Origin: Halobacteriovoraceae bacterium
GTDB taxonomy: Bacteria > Bdellovibrionota > Bacteriovoracia > Bacteriovoracales > Bacteriovoracaceae
Assembly: GCA_002715375.1 (NCBI GenBank)
Contig: PAZA01000093.1
Span: forward strand, 1-39,496
Direction of reading: 5' to 3'
DNA: 39,496 nt
The translations under genes were made by a program, and so were the position numbers. Under the pieces are notes generated by a model. That model made no database searches and was not told the DNA's origin. It worked only from the letters and a program-made list of their open reading frames with translations. Positions 17,237 to 25,622 of this stretch are shown here, in pieces (the first letter of the stretch is position 1; every line of letters begins with the position of its first letter).

Positions 17237-18001
17237 TCAAGAAGGTTCTTTTTTAATAAATAAATCTTTAAGAAAGAGGAAGAAGTGGATTGAACAGATT
17301 ATAAGACTCGTTATTGCAAAATAAATATAAATTTCTTTTGGAAAAGGTTCGGCCATCCCAATATCTTTAAAAAAACCAACACCATTAGGAGTATCCAGTA
17401 ATGTTTGAAATAAGAAGTGGCCACCTAATGTAAAACCTCTCGCTTGATTCCAAAGTTTGTGATCAAAATAAACAGGAATTAAAGCTGCCAAAAGAATAGG
17501 GATATGCATCCGGTACATATGAGGATAACTTCCTGCAACAAATGTAAAGTTCCAAATGGTATAACCTAAAACCCAAAGAATCGGTATATTATAGAGGAAG
17601 TCTCTCCATTGTCCTTCTTTATCAACAGTTATAGTTTTAGGGCCTGGAACAGTTAAAACAAGAATAAATCCTGCAACTGCATTTATCATGTTACCACCTT
17701 GAAAATCTTTAATGGTGGCTTCTGCACAGTTAACCATTAAAAGGAACTGAACAATGTAAAGTGCCCACGTTTTATCTGCCAATTTGGTAAAGCGTATGGC
17801 CCATTTCCATATTGAGGCAAGCCATACTGAGAATACTTTCGCAATAACAAACCAATCTGCTCCCCATCGGGTAAACCAAAAGGGAAGAGTTAAAAAGGGA
17901 AAAATACCAAAAAAGAAAAGAAGAGCTTTAGGATAACGCCTAAGGACCTCATTAATCAAAAGAAGAAGCCCAAAGTAAACAATAATTGATAAAACCCACA
18001 T
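17237..18001 (-). CDS. Polytopic membrane protein of unknown function
   Basis: 254 residues from the ATG at 18001, chosen because GGAAG lies 5 nt upstream; the frame opens 12 nt earlier with TTG. About seven or eight hydrophobic helices are visible, with many Trp and Phe residues (WVLGYTIWNFTFVAGSYPHM, FFFGIFPFLTLPFWF). Conserved-looking polar residues inside the membrane part include the HMYRMH segment. It may belong to one of the uncharacterised DUF membrane families, but I cannot name it with confidence. It is monocistronic, with a divergent creA upstream. Confidence 0.75.
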   Translation of the reverse strand: MWVLSIIVYFGLLLLINEVLRRYPKALLFFFGIFPFLTLPFWFTRWGADWFVIAKVFSVWLASIWKWAIRFTKLADKTWALYIVQFLLMVNCAEATIKDFQGGNMINAVAGFILVLTVPGPKTITVDKEGQWRDFLYNIPILWVLGYTIWNFTFVAGSYPHMYRMHIPILLAALIPVYFDHKLWNQARGFTLGGHFLFQTLLDTPNGVGFFKDIGMAEPFPKEIYIYFAITSLIICSIHFFLFLKDLFIKKEPS

Positions 18002-18164
18002 AAAATCTTCCAAAAAGACTATTTAAAAAAACCTTCCTAAGTAATTATTTATCGGTAGTAGTTGTAAATGCATAAAAATTAATCTAATTATCATAAAACA
18101 ATGCCATGACTTAATAATCACGGGGAGTTAAAGGGCACCTCCCTCTTTAATTGGGATGTTAAAA

Positions 18165-18608
18165 ATGACAAAAAAATTCATTGTTTTTCCATGTTTTAGC
18201 GCTTTATGCCTCTTATTTTTTGGCATCAAGGGAGCTTTAGGTGAAACGATAGGCAGTGTTTCTACTAAAGGAGTTCTTTTTAAAGACAAGTTGAAGGTGG
18301 AGGCTTTTGATGACCCCACTATTAATGGGGTTACTTGCTATACAACGGTCCATAAAAGGGCCCTAAGTTTTACGGACAGTTCAAGTGCAAGTCTTGCTTG
18401 TCGCCAAACAGGAAAAATTAAGGGGAATTTGATTAGTCAAAAAAATGTTTTTTCTCAATCGAAAAGCTTATTTTTTAAAAAGACAGTCGTAGATAGGTTT
18501 TATGATTCGGCTCGAAATGTTTTAGTCTACTTGACTTACACTAAAGGGGTGAGCAAGCGAAATACGTCTCATTCTCTTTCCACTGTTGTCATTAGACCTT
18601 GGAACTAG
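18165..18608 (+). CDS. creA: CreA family periplasmic protein
   Basis: 147 residues from the ATG at 18165 (GGGA 8 nt upstream); an ATG at 18156 is an alternative. Signal peptide ends near GALGE. The CreA signature is clear: IGSVSTKGVLFKDKL, KVEAFDDPTINGVTCYTT, ASLACRQTGKI, NVLVYLTYTKG and a C-terminal STVVIRPW. CreA is a small, widely conserved exported protein of unknown molecular role, despite the historical name linking it to catabolite repression. It carries the two conserved Cys residues (VTCY and LACR). It is a single-gene unit that ends in a strong terminator. Confidence 0.93.
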   Translation: MTKKFIVFPCFSALCLLFFGIKGALGETIGSVSTKGVLFKDKLKVEAFDDPTINGVTCYTTVHKRALSFTDSSSASLACRQTGKIKGNLISQKNVFSQSKSLFFKKTVVDRFYDSARNVLVYLTYTKGVSKRNTSHSLSTVVIRPWN

Positions 18609-18628
18609 TCGCCAAGGTCCTTCTTTTT
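18595..18628 (+). terminator. Rho-independent terminator of creA
   Basis: A perfect 8-bp stem, GACCTTGG (18595-18602) with CCAAGGTC (18612-18619), has a 9-nt loop holding the creA stop codon and is followed by CTTCTTTTT. The hairpin thus begins inside the last codons of the gene. Confidence 0.82.
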
Positions 18629-18693
18629 GTTTATGATGAATTTTAAATTTGTCTGTCTTTGTTAATCGGGAGACACAACTTAAGGGAGGAATC

Positions 18694-19761
18694 GTGGACC
18701 AAGGTCAAAATTTGAGCAGGGCCAATGTCTTTTTTTGGTTGGCCTTTTTCTTTCTTCTATTCCTTAACTGGGTTATTTTTAAGCCCATTTTAGGCCCTCT
18801 CGTTTTTGGTGCAATCCTCGCAGGCTCTTTTTATCCTGTATTTGAAAAAATTCAAGAAAGAGCGAAGTTGGGTATTAACTCAGCTGCAACACTTACTTGC
18901 TTGATTATAATGGTCCTCGTTTTCTTTCCTCTTTCTTATCTGGTTATCAAGTTATCAAGTGAATCTCTTAAACTTTATCAATCAGTTGCAGAGGGTTTAT
19001 CTGAAAAAGATGTCAAAGATTTTCTTTTTGGAGATGGTGTTTTTAGTGAGCTCATTAAAAATACTTTAAAACCCTTTGGAGTTGATTTCGGGCCAGAGTT
19101 TTTGAAGGCCAAAATTCTTCCTTACTTTAAGTCTTTGTCTACTTGGATGCTGGGTGTTTTTAATTCATGGGTTTCAAACTTTCTTTCGTTTTGTTTTGAT
19201 TTTGTAATTATGCTTCTTGTAATTTTTGGCTTTTTTTCAGAAGGAAAGGCCCTCAAGAGTTTTGTTTTTAAGTTGTCTCCTCTACCTGACACATGGGAGC
19301 AGTTAATAGTCGATAAGTTTAATCAAATGAACTATGTGACTCTTGTGTGCAATGGGATTGGAGGAGTCCTCCAGGGTGGTCTTGCAACAATAGGTTTTGC
19401 TGTTTCCGGTATCGGCTCTTTAAGCTTGTGGTTCACATTGATGAGTCTTTTGGCGTTTGTACCTCTTGTGGGAATTAGTTTGGTCTATATTCCTGCTTGC
19501 CTTTATTTTTTTGTTATTGGAAAAGTTTGGACATCTATTCTTCTCTTTGCATATTGCACAGTGGTTTCTTTAGTTGTTGAAAAGGGTTTTAAGCCAACTT
19601 TTATTGGTCAAAGAGTTGGGATTAGCTCTCTTCTTGTTTTATTTTATATCATTGGTGGGATGAGCGTTTTTGGCATGGCCGGTATTTTTTATGGTCCACT
19701 TATTTGTACGATCTTTTTAACCGCCGTTGGAATTTATCACGATAAGTATGAAGGCCCATAG
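18694..19761 (+). CDS. AI-2E (PerM/YdiK) family membrane permease
   Basis: 355 residues from a GTG at 18694, chosen because GGGAGGA (18684-18690) is directly upstream; a TTG-opened extension to 18649 overlaps nothing useful. Eight hydrophobic segments are visible: two at the N-terminus around VFFWLAFFFLLFLNW and a glycine-rich pair near 190-250 (GGVLQGGLATIGFAVSGIGS), ending with the family-typical GGMSVFGMAGIFYGPLI. Members have been linked to AI-2 export, ion/proton antiport or general efflux; the substrate cannot be assigned. Downstream, the stop codon falls inside a triple CCATAG repeat. Confidence 0.9.
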   Translation: MDQGQNLSRANVFFWLAFFFLLFLNWVIFKPILGPLVFGAILAGSFYPVFEKIQERAKLGINSAATLTCLIIMVLVFFPLSYLVIKLSSESLKLYQSVAEGLSEKDVKDFLFGDGVFSELIKNTLKPFGVDFGPEFLKAKILPYFKSLSTWMLGVFNSWVSNFLSFCFDFVIMLLVIFGFFSEGKALKSFVFKLSPLPDTWEQLIVDKFNQMNYVTLVCNGIGGVLQGGLATIGFAVSGIGSLSLWFTLMSLLAFVPLVGISLVYIPACLYFFVIGKVWTSILLFAYCTVVSLVVEKGFKPTFIGQRVGISSLLVLFYIIGGMSVFGMAGIFYGPLICTIFLTAVGIYHDKYEGP

Positions 19762-19837
19762 ACCATAGCCCATAGAAAAAATGTGCCGTGGAACATATGG
19801 AACAAAAAGTCGCGTGGAACATATTTGTGGAACATTT
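19755..19837. repeat. Short tandem repeats CCATAG and GTGGAACATAT
   Basis: CCATAG occurs three times with a 7-bp period (19756, 19763, 19770). GTGGAACATAT or its variant occurs at 19788-19798, 19814-19824 and 19827-19837, with a fourth partial TGGAACA at 19798. They fill the gap between two convergent genes and include the permease stop codon. Confidence 0.75.
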
Positions 19838-19853
19838 AACAAATAAGTTTCTT

Positions 19854-20351
19854 TTAAAGTTTTTCTAAAGTTATTGGGAGGGGATCTAAAATGCTCTTCC
19901 ATCGAGGTATGATAAGAAATCCTCTAAACCTGTCTTTTGAATTCACATAAAGGTGAATAATGACGGTGTAAGTGGGCCTCAAACTCATATTATACTTGTC
20001 TTTTTTAACTTTTAATCTGATGACGGAAGGAATTTTGATTCCTTTAATCTCCTGGCGGGAAACAAGCTCTTCTTTTCCATTGATAAGCTTATAAAGCCTT
20101 ATAGAGATTTCCTGATCTGGTTCTTGGATAAGATACTTAGAGACTTTTTTTTCTAGGTCCAACGAAAGGGTTAATGTCCTTCGTTTTATAATCTTTTTTC
20201 GAGTCAAAGTTTTTTTTTGGGCCACAGAGGCTTTTTGTCTCAAAGGTTTTGGTTTTTGAGGTGTACTGCAGGATATTAAGAAACAAAAGAAGCTTCCTAA
20301 AAGTAAATGGGAAAGATGAAAGGTGTCTATGCTTTTTTGAAATCGAATCAT
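19854..20351 (-). CDS. Lipoprotein, possibly YbaY/YscW-like
   Basis: 165 residues. The signal peptide ends with the lipobox LISC, so Cys28 is the likely lipidation site. A basic linker (KPKPLRQKASVAQKKTLTRK) follows. The C-terminal domain is beta-rich: EISIRLYKLINGKEELVSRQ, then PSVIRLKV and TYTVIIHLYV. That strand pattern resembles YbaY/YscW pilotin-like lipoprotein domains, but the match is by eye and weak. It is likely envelope-anchored. It is convergent with the permease gene and divergent from the FecR-like gene. Confidence 0.75.
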   Translation of the reverse strand: MIRFQKSIDTFHLSHLLLGSFFCFLISCSTPQKPKPLRQKASVAQKKTLTRKKIIKRRTLTLSLDLEKKVSKYLIQEPDQEISIRLYKLINGKEELVSRQEIKGIKIPSVIRLKVKKDKYNMSLRPTYTVIIHLYVNSKDRFRGFLIIPRWKSILDPLPITLEKL

Positions 20352-20447
20352 GGATATAGTTTAACAACCTTAAACCTTTGCCTCAATTAGAATCTAAAAA
20401 ACCCGATAGAGCTGTTTTAAGATAACTAACCTTACGAGGGACTTTTT

Positions 20448-21104
20448 ATGTTTTCCATTTCCTTTTACTTGCGGCGTCCTTTCATTTTTTTAGGTTTATT
20501 GTGTTTGTCTTTCAATTTTATTTTATTACAGGAATCCTGCTTTGCTTTGACTTATTTTCAAGTTGAAACTCTAAAGGGTGAGAGTCTATATAATCAAAAA
20601 ACGCTTAAGAAGAATGATAAGCTAAAGGAAGATGGACTTTTGAAAGTTTCCAAAAAAAGTTTTTTGGGGATTCTTTTACCAGAGTGGAATGCCCGTATCG
20701 TTTTAGCTCCTGGAAGCCAACTTGAAATAAATTTTGGTCCAAAAAAAGAAAAAAAGCTATTTTTGAAAAAAGGAGCTTTAAGATGGTCCAGTCATAAGTC
20801 TTTGGGAACAAAGGAGCTTATGGAAAAAAGTAGAAAAGGTTTCCTTTTCACCAAAAAAGCAAAGATGGTCATACGGGGAACAGACTTTATTATTCAACAA
20901 GGCGTCGCTTTTAACGAAACTGAACTTGTTGTTTTGGATGGAAAAGTTTTGTTTCAATCACTTAGCGATGAGGATGATTATGTTGTTTTAAAACTGCCCT
21001 ATTGGGTAGGGATTGGGGGACGATTCACTTCCCAAATAGGAGTTCCGATTAAATTAGATCATAAAATAAAATCTTTTTATGGGCTCATATTGCGATTTCA
21101 ATGA
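20448..21104 (+). CDS. Exported FecR-domain-like protein
   Basis: 218 residues with GAGGGA upstream of the ATG. A hydrophobic stretch at 10-33 is a signal peptide or anchor. The body has the FecR-type beta fold: LKKNDKLKEDGLLKVSKKS, RIVLAPGSQLEINFG, FLKKGALRWSS, then KMVIRGTDFIIQQGV and ELVVLDGKVLF. In TonB-linked systems FecR is an anti-sigma sensor, but here there is no sigma factor or TonB receptor nearby and the cytoplasmic N-terminus is short. It is better read as one of the periplasmic FecR-domain proteins of unknown role. Confidence 0.8.
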   Translation: MFSISFYLRRPFIFLGLLCLSFNFILLQESCFALTYFQVETLKGESLYNQKTLKKNDKLKEDGLLKVSKKSFLGILLPEWNARIVLAPGSQLEINFGPKKEKKLFLKKGALRWSSHKSLGTKELMEKSRKGFLFTKKAKMVIRGTDFIIQQGVAFNETELVVLDGKVLFQSLSDEDDYVVLKLPYWVGIGGRFTSQIGVPIKLDHKIKSFYGLILRFQ

Positions 21105-21220
21105 CATAAAACTTTGCCATAAAACATATTTCCAAATCATACAAACAAGTGTTTAAAATTAAGGTAAAGACTGTATCTACCTGTATTTATTAGATTCATT
21201 AACCACAACTTTTTCAATTT

Positions 21221-21266
21221 TGAGAAATCTTATTATGTTTAAAAATTTATAAACTAACATTTCTCA
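21221..21266. promoter_or_regulatory. Dyad upstream of the TetR gene, possible operator
   Basis: TGAGAAAT (21221-21228) and ATTTCTCA (21259-21266) form a perfect 8-bp inverted repeat with arms 30 bp apart. Inside it, GTTTA (21237-21241) and TAAAC (21250-21254) form a second dyad. The block ends 23 bp before the start codon of the TetR-family gene, a usual place for autoregulation. Confidence 0.45.
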
Positions 21267-21289
21267 GTAGGGACAAAAAAAGGTTTGTC

Positions 21290-21898
21290 ATGAAAAAGTC
21301 TGAAAGAACTAAATTAAGGATTCTTGAAGCAACTCAAGAGCTTATTAGGGAAAGAGGTTTTGAAAACGCCTCTGTTAGAGAAATAGCAAAAAGGGCATCC
21401 GTAAATGTTGCCTCCATTAATTATTATTTTTCAAAAAAAGAAAACCTTATGGGGGAGATTTTAATCCTTCTCTCAGAAGAACTCTTCGATAACCTAAAAG
21501 AGAATATAGATAACGATGGCAATCAACATAATATTGAGAGTCTCGGTTTGAAAATTTATGATGTCCTTAAGGAAAACGAAAGTCTCCATTCCAACTTTAA
21601 AAAGATGCTTTTCGATTCAGGAATTATGAGTACAAAAAGAGTTAAAGAAAAAGCCGAGAAAGGAAATCTCTCTCCTGGACACGCATTTATTCTTAATTTT
21701 CTAAGAGAAAAAGAAGAAGATATCGAATATGAGCGTATTTCTCTCCATCTTTGGGGCTTAATCGACCAGGCCCTTTATTTGGCCTACGGATCCTACGGTG
21801 AGGTTAGCGGGCCTCTAGGTCATGGGCACCTTTATGTTAGAGATAGTTTGCTCAAATCTATTCAAGATTTTGAAAGGCTATTTGCTAAAGACCCCTAA
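21290..21898 (+). CDS. TetR family transcriptional regulator
   Basis: 202 residues. The N-terminal helix-turn-helix (about 8-54) is typical of TetR: ILEATQELIRERGFENASVR, then EIAKRASVNVASINYYFSKK and ENLMGEI. The C-terminal helical part (about 55-202) is the ligand and dimer domain and has no obvious ligand motif. It normally represses nearby or own transcription until a small molecule binds. No efflux or metabolic gene is directly divergent, so the target is unclear. The dyad at 21221-21266 suggests autoregulation. Confidence 0.92.
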   Translation: MKKSERTKLRILEATQELIRERGFENASVREIAKRASVNVASINYYFSKKENLMGEILILLSEELFDNLKENIDNDGNQHNIESLGLKIYDVLKENESLHSNFKKMLFDSGIMSTKRVKEKAEKGNLSPGHAFILNFLREKEEDIEYERISLHLWGLIDQALYLAYGSYGEVSGPLGHGHLYVRDSLLKSIQDFERLFAKDP

Positions 21899-21916
21899 GA
21901 AAAAGGGGCCTTTTTT
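21888..21916 (+). terminator. Rho-independent terminator of the TetR gene
   Basis: CCCCT (21892-21896) pairs with AGGGG (21904-21908) around the stop codon, followed by CC and six T (21911-21916). It lies between the convergent TetR and dapD genes. Confidence 0.7.
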
Positions 21917-21924
21917 GTTTAATT

Positions 21925-22668
21925 TTATCTTAAAAGAGACTCCAACTCTAAAGAAGTGTCACTTTTTTCATCTCTATATTTAATAATAAGGGCACAGTTT
22001 AGAGCGAGACCTTGCTCTTTGGCCCATGGATTTTTCGAATTAATCGGTCTAGATCCGGGAACGACTACGGCATTAGGTGGTATTGGTGCTCCTTTTTCCA
22101 ATACCTTTTCATTCACACAATCATAAACAGGGACGCCTTTTGAAAGGGAAACGCCTGGAGCAATGACAGCGCCAGACCCAACCTGAATGCCTTCAACAAT
22201 AACTGAACCAGCACCAATAAAGGCATCATCTTCTATGACGACAGGGGTAAGTCCTATAGGTTCTAAGACTCCACCTATTTGAACTCCTGCAGAGAGGTGG
22301 ACCCTTTTCCCAATTTGAGCACATGAGCCTACAAGGGCGTGACTATCAACCATGGTCCCTTCATCAACATAAGCTCCGATATTAATATAAGCTGGAGGCA
22401 TTATAATGACTCCAGGAGCAACATAAGCGCCTGATCTAACTGAGCTCCCACCTGGTACAAGACGGATATTTCTTTCAGGTGTAAAGGATTGTGGCATTAG
22501 GTTATGTTTATCAACAAAGCCATTTTCTTCAACCAAGTGGCCTGCTTTAAAGGCCTCTAAAATCATTTCTTTGACAGCAGTATTGGCAACCCACTTTCCC
22601 TCTACCATTTCAGCAGATCTGAGTTCACCTGTTTCTAATTTTTCAATGACTGTTTTCCAATTATCCAT
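21925..22668 (-). CDS. dapD: Tetrahydrodipicolinate N-succinyltransferase
   Basis: 247 residues from the ATG at 22668 (GGAAT upstream); the frame runs further into dapA but without a start site. DapD succinylates tetrahydrodipicolinate using succinyl-CoA in the diaminopimelate/lysine pathway. Left-handed beta-helix hexapeptide repeats dominate residues 80-200. The family hallmarks are PPAYINIGAYVDEGTMVDSH, VGSCAQIGKRVHLSAGVQIG and GVLEPIGLTPVVIEDDAFIG. It is somewhat shorter than the E. coli enzyme (274), mostly at the N-terminal domain. Third gene of the dapB-dapA-dapD operon, 31 nt after dapA, and it implies use of the succinylase branch. Confidence 0.93.
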   Translation of the reverse strand: MDNWKTVIEKLETGELRSAEMVEGKWVANTAVKEMILEAFKAGHLVEENGFVDKHNLMPQSFTPERNIRLVPGGSSVRSGAYVAPGVIIMPPAYINIGAYVDEGTMVDSHALVGSCAQIGKRVHLSAGVQIGGVLEPIGLTPVVIEDDAFIGAGSVIVEGIQVGSGAVIAPGVSLSKGVPVYDCVNEKVLEKGAPIPPNAVVVPGSRPINSKNPWAKEQGLALNCALIIKYRDEKSDTSLELESLLR

Positions 22669-22699
22669 ATTGATGATTCCTTTTCTATTCTTTTCTATT

Positions 22700-23599
22700 T
22701 TAACAAGATTTCTGAAGCCACTTTTCAACAAGATTATTAGCTTCCTTGAGTTGGTCTGTATTTTTTAAGTCTTCTTCATGAAGAGGCAGTTTACAATGGG
22801 CCGATTCAATAAGAGAAATTTCCTTAAGAAGTCTTTTGACTGGAACGGGATTGCTGGCCTTAAAAAGTGAGTCTGAGGCTTTCTTCCAAAGAGAGGCTTC
22901 TTCTTCTGTTAACCTGTTTTCAAGACACTTTCTTACATAGTGACCTGTGGCCTGTGGCCAACTATTAGAAGCAACGGAAATAAGTCCTTGTGCACCTTCT
23001 TTGGCAAAGTCGGGCATCATGGCATCATCTCCACTGTACATTTTTTTATCAGGGGCCGTTTTTCTATACTTTTTAAACTCTTCCACAGAGCCGCTCGCTT
23101 CTTTAATTCCCCAAAAGAGAGGATGGTTTTTAAGCTTTTCAATGGCCTTTAATGAAAGGGGCATTCCTGCTCTTGATGGAACATTATAAAGAACGCTAGG
23201 TTTAGTTGATGCATCTAGTAATGCCTTAAACCAACGGTATTGTCCAAGATCACCGGGCTTTGAATAAAGAGGAGTGACCATTAAATAGGCATCTATGGGG
23301 TAAGTTTCTAAAGTTTTTATCCATTCAAGAGTCGTTGGAAGGTGAACTCCCGGTACTCCACACATAATAGGAACATTAAGATTTTGCTTAAACAAGAATT
23401 CCAGTATTCTTGTTTTCTCTTCTTCACTAAGGTTTAAGGCCTCACCCGTGCTTCCTAAAATGAGAATACCGTGGGAAGCTTTTTCTTGTTGTTTAAGCAG
23501 TGTTAAAAGAGAATCATAGTCAACTTCACCCGAGGGTTTAAGCGGAGTGATGAGGGCCGTCCAGACAACCGTTTGATCCAGGTTTAAATTTTCTTTCAT
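22700..23599 (-). CDS. dapA: 4-hydroxy-tetrahydrodipicolinate synthase
   Basis: 299 residues, typical TIM-barrel length. It condenses pyruvate with aspartate semialdehyde, the first committed step to lysine and meso-DAP. The Schiff-base lysine is K166 in WGIKEASG, the catalytic tyrosine is Y138 in VLYNVPSRAG, and GSTGE (49-53) is the carboxylate-binding loop (commonly GTTGE, so Ser replaces Thr at one position). TPLYSKP (109-115) carries the second tyrosine. The ATG overlaps the dapB stop (ATGA), so the two are coupled. Confidence 0.96.
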   Translation of the reverse strand: MKENLNLDQTVVWTALITPLKPSGEVDYDSLLTLLKQQEKASHGILILGSTGEALNLSEEEKTRILEFLFKQNLNVPIMCGVPGVHLPTTLEWIKTLETYPIDAYLMVTPLYSKPGDLGQYRWFKALLDASTKPSVLYNVPSRAGMPLSLKAIEKLKNHPLFWGIKEASGSVEEFKKYRKTAPDKKMYSGDDAMMPDFAKEGAQGLISVASNSWPQATGHYVRKCLENRLTEEEASLWKKASDSLFKASNPVPVKRLLKEISLIESAHCKLPLHEEDLKNTDQLKEANNLVEKWLQKSC

Positions 23600-24315
23600 T
23601 TAAACAACTCCTTTTTTGCAATTTCTGAAAAAGATAAAAGACCCTTAGGCCAGTCGCTTGTAAGAATCATCTTTGAAGTCCAAAGTGCCCCATGGGCAAA
23701 GACCTTTCTATCAAGAGCTTCATGCTTTAGAGAAATGTGTTCAAATTGTGTTTTCAAAGTAATCTCATGAATGCCAACGACATCTCCAACTCTTTCAGAA
23801 GTTATAGAGGCTTTTTGTGAAAGCCAATCTTGCCAACTGAGGGCCGTGCCACTTGGAGAATCAACTTTTTTGCTATGGTGGATATCATGAATTGAAAAAC
23901 TTGTCTCTTGATCAAATAATTGAGCCGCTTTCCCCATGATTTCAATCATTTCTTTGACAAGGTTCATTCCAAGAGCAAAGTTAGAGCCATGAACCCAGGT
24001 CAATTTTTTCGTTTTTAATGTATTATCTACGCCCGAGGGCCAGTTAAAGCCTGTACTGCCTGTCACCACGGGTTTTTTAGTTTCAATTAAGAGGGGTATA
24101 AGCTCTTTAAAGAAGCCGCCTGGCAAAAAGGAGAGGATAACATCTTTGTCTTTCAGCGCCTCGAAAGTAGGAGGGTTTTGGCGGTGGAAGGTGCTCAGCT
24201 CTATTGAAAAACCCGTCTTTTTGGATAATTCATTTTCCTGATCGACCAGGTCAATCACTTTTGCCCCAGTTTTTCCTCGACCTAAGAGGGCCAATTTCAG
24301 CTTAGTCACGCTCAT
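23596..24315 (-). CDS. dapB: 4-hydroxy-tetrahydrodipicolinate reductase
   Basis: 239 residues, slightly short for the family. It reduces the DapA product with NAD(P)H. The N-terminal Rossmann motif is LLGRGKTG (11-17), simplified compared with the usual GxxGRMG. The active site is IHDIHHSKKVDSPSGTA, with H146, H147 and K150 matching the E. coli residues H159, H160 and K163. GSNFALGMNL (110-119) is also conserved. First gene of the operon, and it overlaps dapA by 4 nt. A GC-rich hairpin at 24409-24446 lies about 95 bp upstream. Confidence 0.95.
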   Translation of the reverse strand: MSVTKLKLALLGRGKTGAKVIDLVDQENELSKKTGFSIELSTFHRQNPPTFEALKDKDVILSFLPGGFFKELIPLLIETKKPVVTGSTGFNWPSGVDNTLKTKKLTWVHGSNFALGMNLVKEMIEIMGKAAQLFDQETSFSIHDIHHSKKVDSPSGTALSWQDWLSQKASITSERVGDVVGIHEITLKTQFEHISLKHEALDRKVFAHGALWTSKMILTSDWPKGLLSFSEIAKKELFK

Positions 24316-24408
24316 CTCTCCCTGAAATTAAAGCGTTAATGTAGTACGGAATATTGGAAAAGGCAAAAAGGGCAAGCCGAATGCTCGGGAAGGGACGTTT
24401 AAGAAAAT

Positions 24409-24446
24409 TAAGCCTTTGGACAGTTAGGGGGGTGCCCAAAGGCTTA
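24409..24446. other. 11-bp inverted repeat upstream of dapB
   Basis: TAAGCCTTTGG (24409-24419) and CCAAAGGCTTA (24436-24446) are perfectly complementary with a 16-nt loop containing GGGGGG. It lies in the 264-bp gap between divergent dapB and the methyltransferase. It could be a leader hairpin of the dap transcript, but does not match the lysine riboswitch core by eye. Confidence 0.5.
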
Positions 24447-24579
24447 GCCAAAGAAAAATAAAATATTTTTGCTTTGTGTAACCATCTAAGTCGGTTAAAA
24501 AAAGGAAAACCGTAGGCTTTTTTTAAAAAAAAAGTAAAAATTAATAAAGTGAGTAAATTTTATTTTTGGAGTGCTAAAA

Positions 24580-25581
24580 ATGGACCCCCATTTTGACTAC
24601 CTTATGGATGAAATACTCCAAAACCCAAAATGCTGCAGGCATTTTCTAAATATGGGTCAATTCTTGCTTTCTGAAGGCCATTTTCTTGAATCGCTAGGTT
24701 TTTTGAATAAGGCCAGAAAGTTAGGTGACGACTCATTTCGTTTATATTTTCTCCTGGGTAAGGTTTATTTGTTTTTAAGTTGCTCAGAAAAGTCACTTTC
24801 TCATTTTAAAAAGGCCCTTGAAAAAAAACCAAGTCATGAAGAAACCAAATATATAATTAATGCCTTGGATGGAGAGAGGCACGTTTCGGCCCGTTCATTA
24901 AAGACTTCAGTTGTGAAAGGTCTTTTTGATGACTATGCAGACAAGTTCGAAAATCACCTTATAAATAAACTCAATTACAAGACGCCAAAAAAGCTAGTAA
25001 AATTTTTTTTGGCCCAAACTGAAAAGAAAATGGCACTTAAAATATGGGAAAAAGAGACTCCTTTGGTCCTCGATTTAGGCTGTGGGACAGGGCTTTTTGC
25101 AAGGGAGCTAAAGCAAAAACTAAATAATAGTCAAATTGTTGGAGTTGACCTTTCCTCCCAAATGCTAAAGCAGGCCATAAAAAAAGACGTTTACTTTGAA
25201 CTCTACCAAGAAGACCTTCTTAAATTTTTGGCCCAGGAAAAAAAGAAAAACAATTCTTATAATCTGATCGCCGCTTGCGATACTATCCCTTATTTGGGTG
25301 ACTTGGAGGAGTTTTTTGAGAAAAGTTGTCTGATCCTTAAGCCAGAAGGATTTCTGCTTTTTTCATTTGAAGCCTTGAAAGATGATCGTGGTGAATGGTT
25401 TTCCTTTTTTAATGGCCGTTTTAAACACAGTTTGTCCTATGTGATGTCTCTGGCAAAAAAAAATAACCTTAGAGGAGAAGTTAAGTTGGAGACCCTAAGA
25501 GAAGAAAAAGGGGAAAGAGTCAAAGGATGTTTTTTTTGGGGAAGATCTATTAAAATAAAGAAGACAGATAATTTTTTCTAG
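24580..25581 (+). CDS. TPR-containing class I SAM methyltransferase
   Basis: 333 residues from the ATG at 24580; GGAG (24568-24571) lies 8 nt upstream, and a GTG 9 nt earlier is the alternative. The N-terminal 100 residues hold about two TPR helical hairpins (FLNMGQFLLSEGHFLESLGF, then LYFLLGKVYLFLSCSEKSLS). The linker SVVKGLFDDYADKFENHL is typical of the 'predicted methyltransferase with TPR repeat' group (COG4976). The SAM domain has motif I VLDLGCGTGLF, VGVDLSSQML and ACDTIPYLGDL. The substrate is unknown. The next gene follows after 41 nt and may be co-transcribed. Confidence 0.88.
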   Translation: MDPHFDYLMDEILQNPKCCRHFLNMGQFLLSEGHFLESLGFLNKARKLGDDSFRLYFLLGKVYLFLSCSEKSLSHFKKALEKKPSHEETKYIINALDGERHVSARSLKTSVVKGLFDDYADKFENHLINKLNYKTPKKLVKFFLAQTEKKMALKIWEKETPLVLDLGCGTGLFARELKQKLNNSQIVGVDLSSQMLKQAIKKDVYFELYQEDLLKFLAQEKKKNNSYNLIAACDTIPYLGDLEEFFEKSCLILKPEGFLLFSFEALKDDRGEWFSFFNGRFKHSLSYVMSLAKKNNLRGEVKLETLREEKGERVKGCFFWGRSIKIKKTDNFF

Positions 25582-25622
25582 GGTGTGTTGTTTTCCCCAA
25601 AAAAAAGAGGAAGAGAGAACTC

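Noticed and set aside
24409-24446. Lysine riboswitch before dapB
   Set aside because: Only one hairpin is present; the multi-helix lysine riboswitch core is not recognisable.
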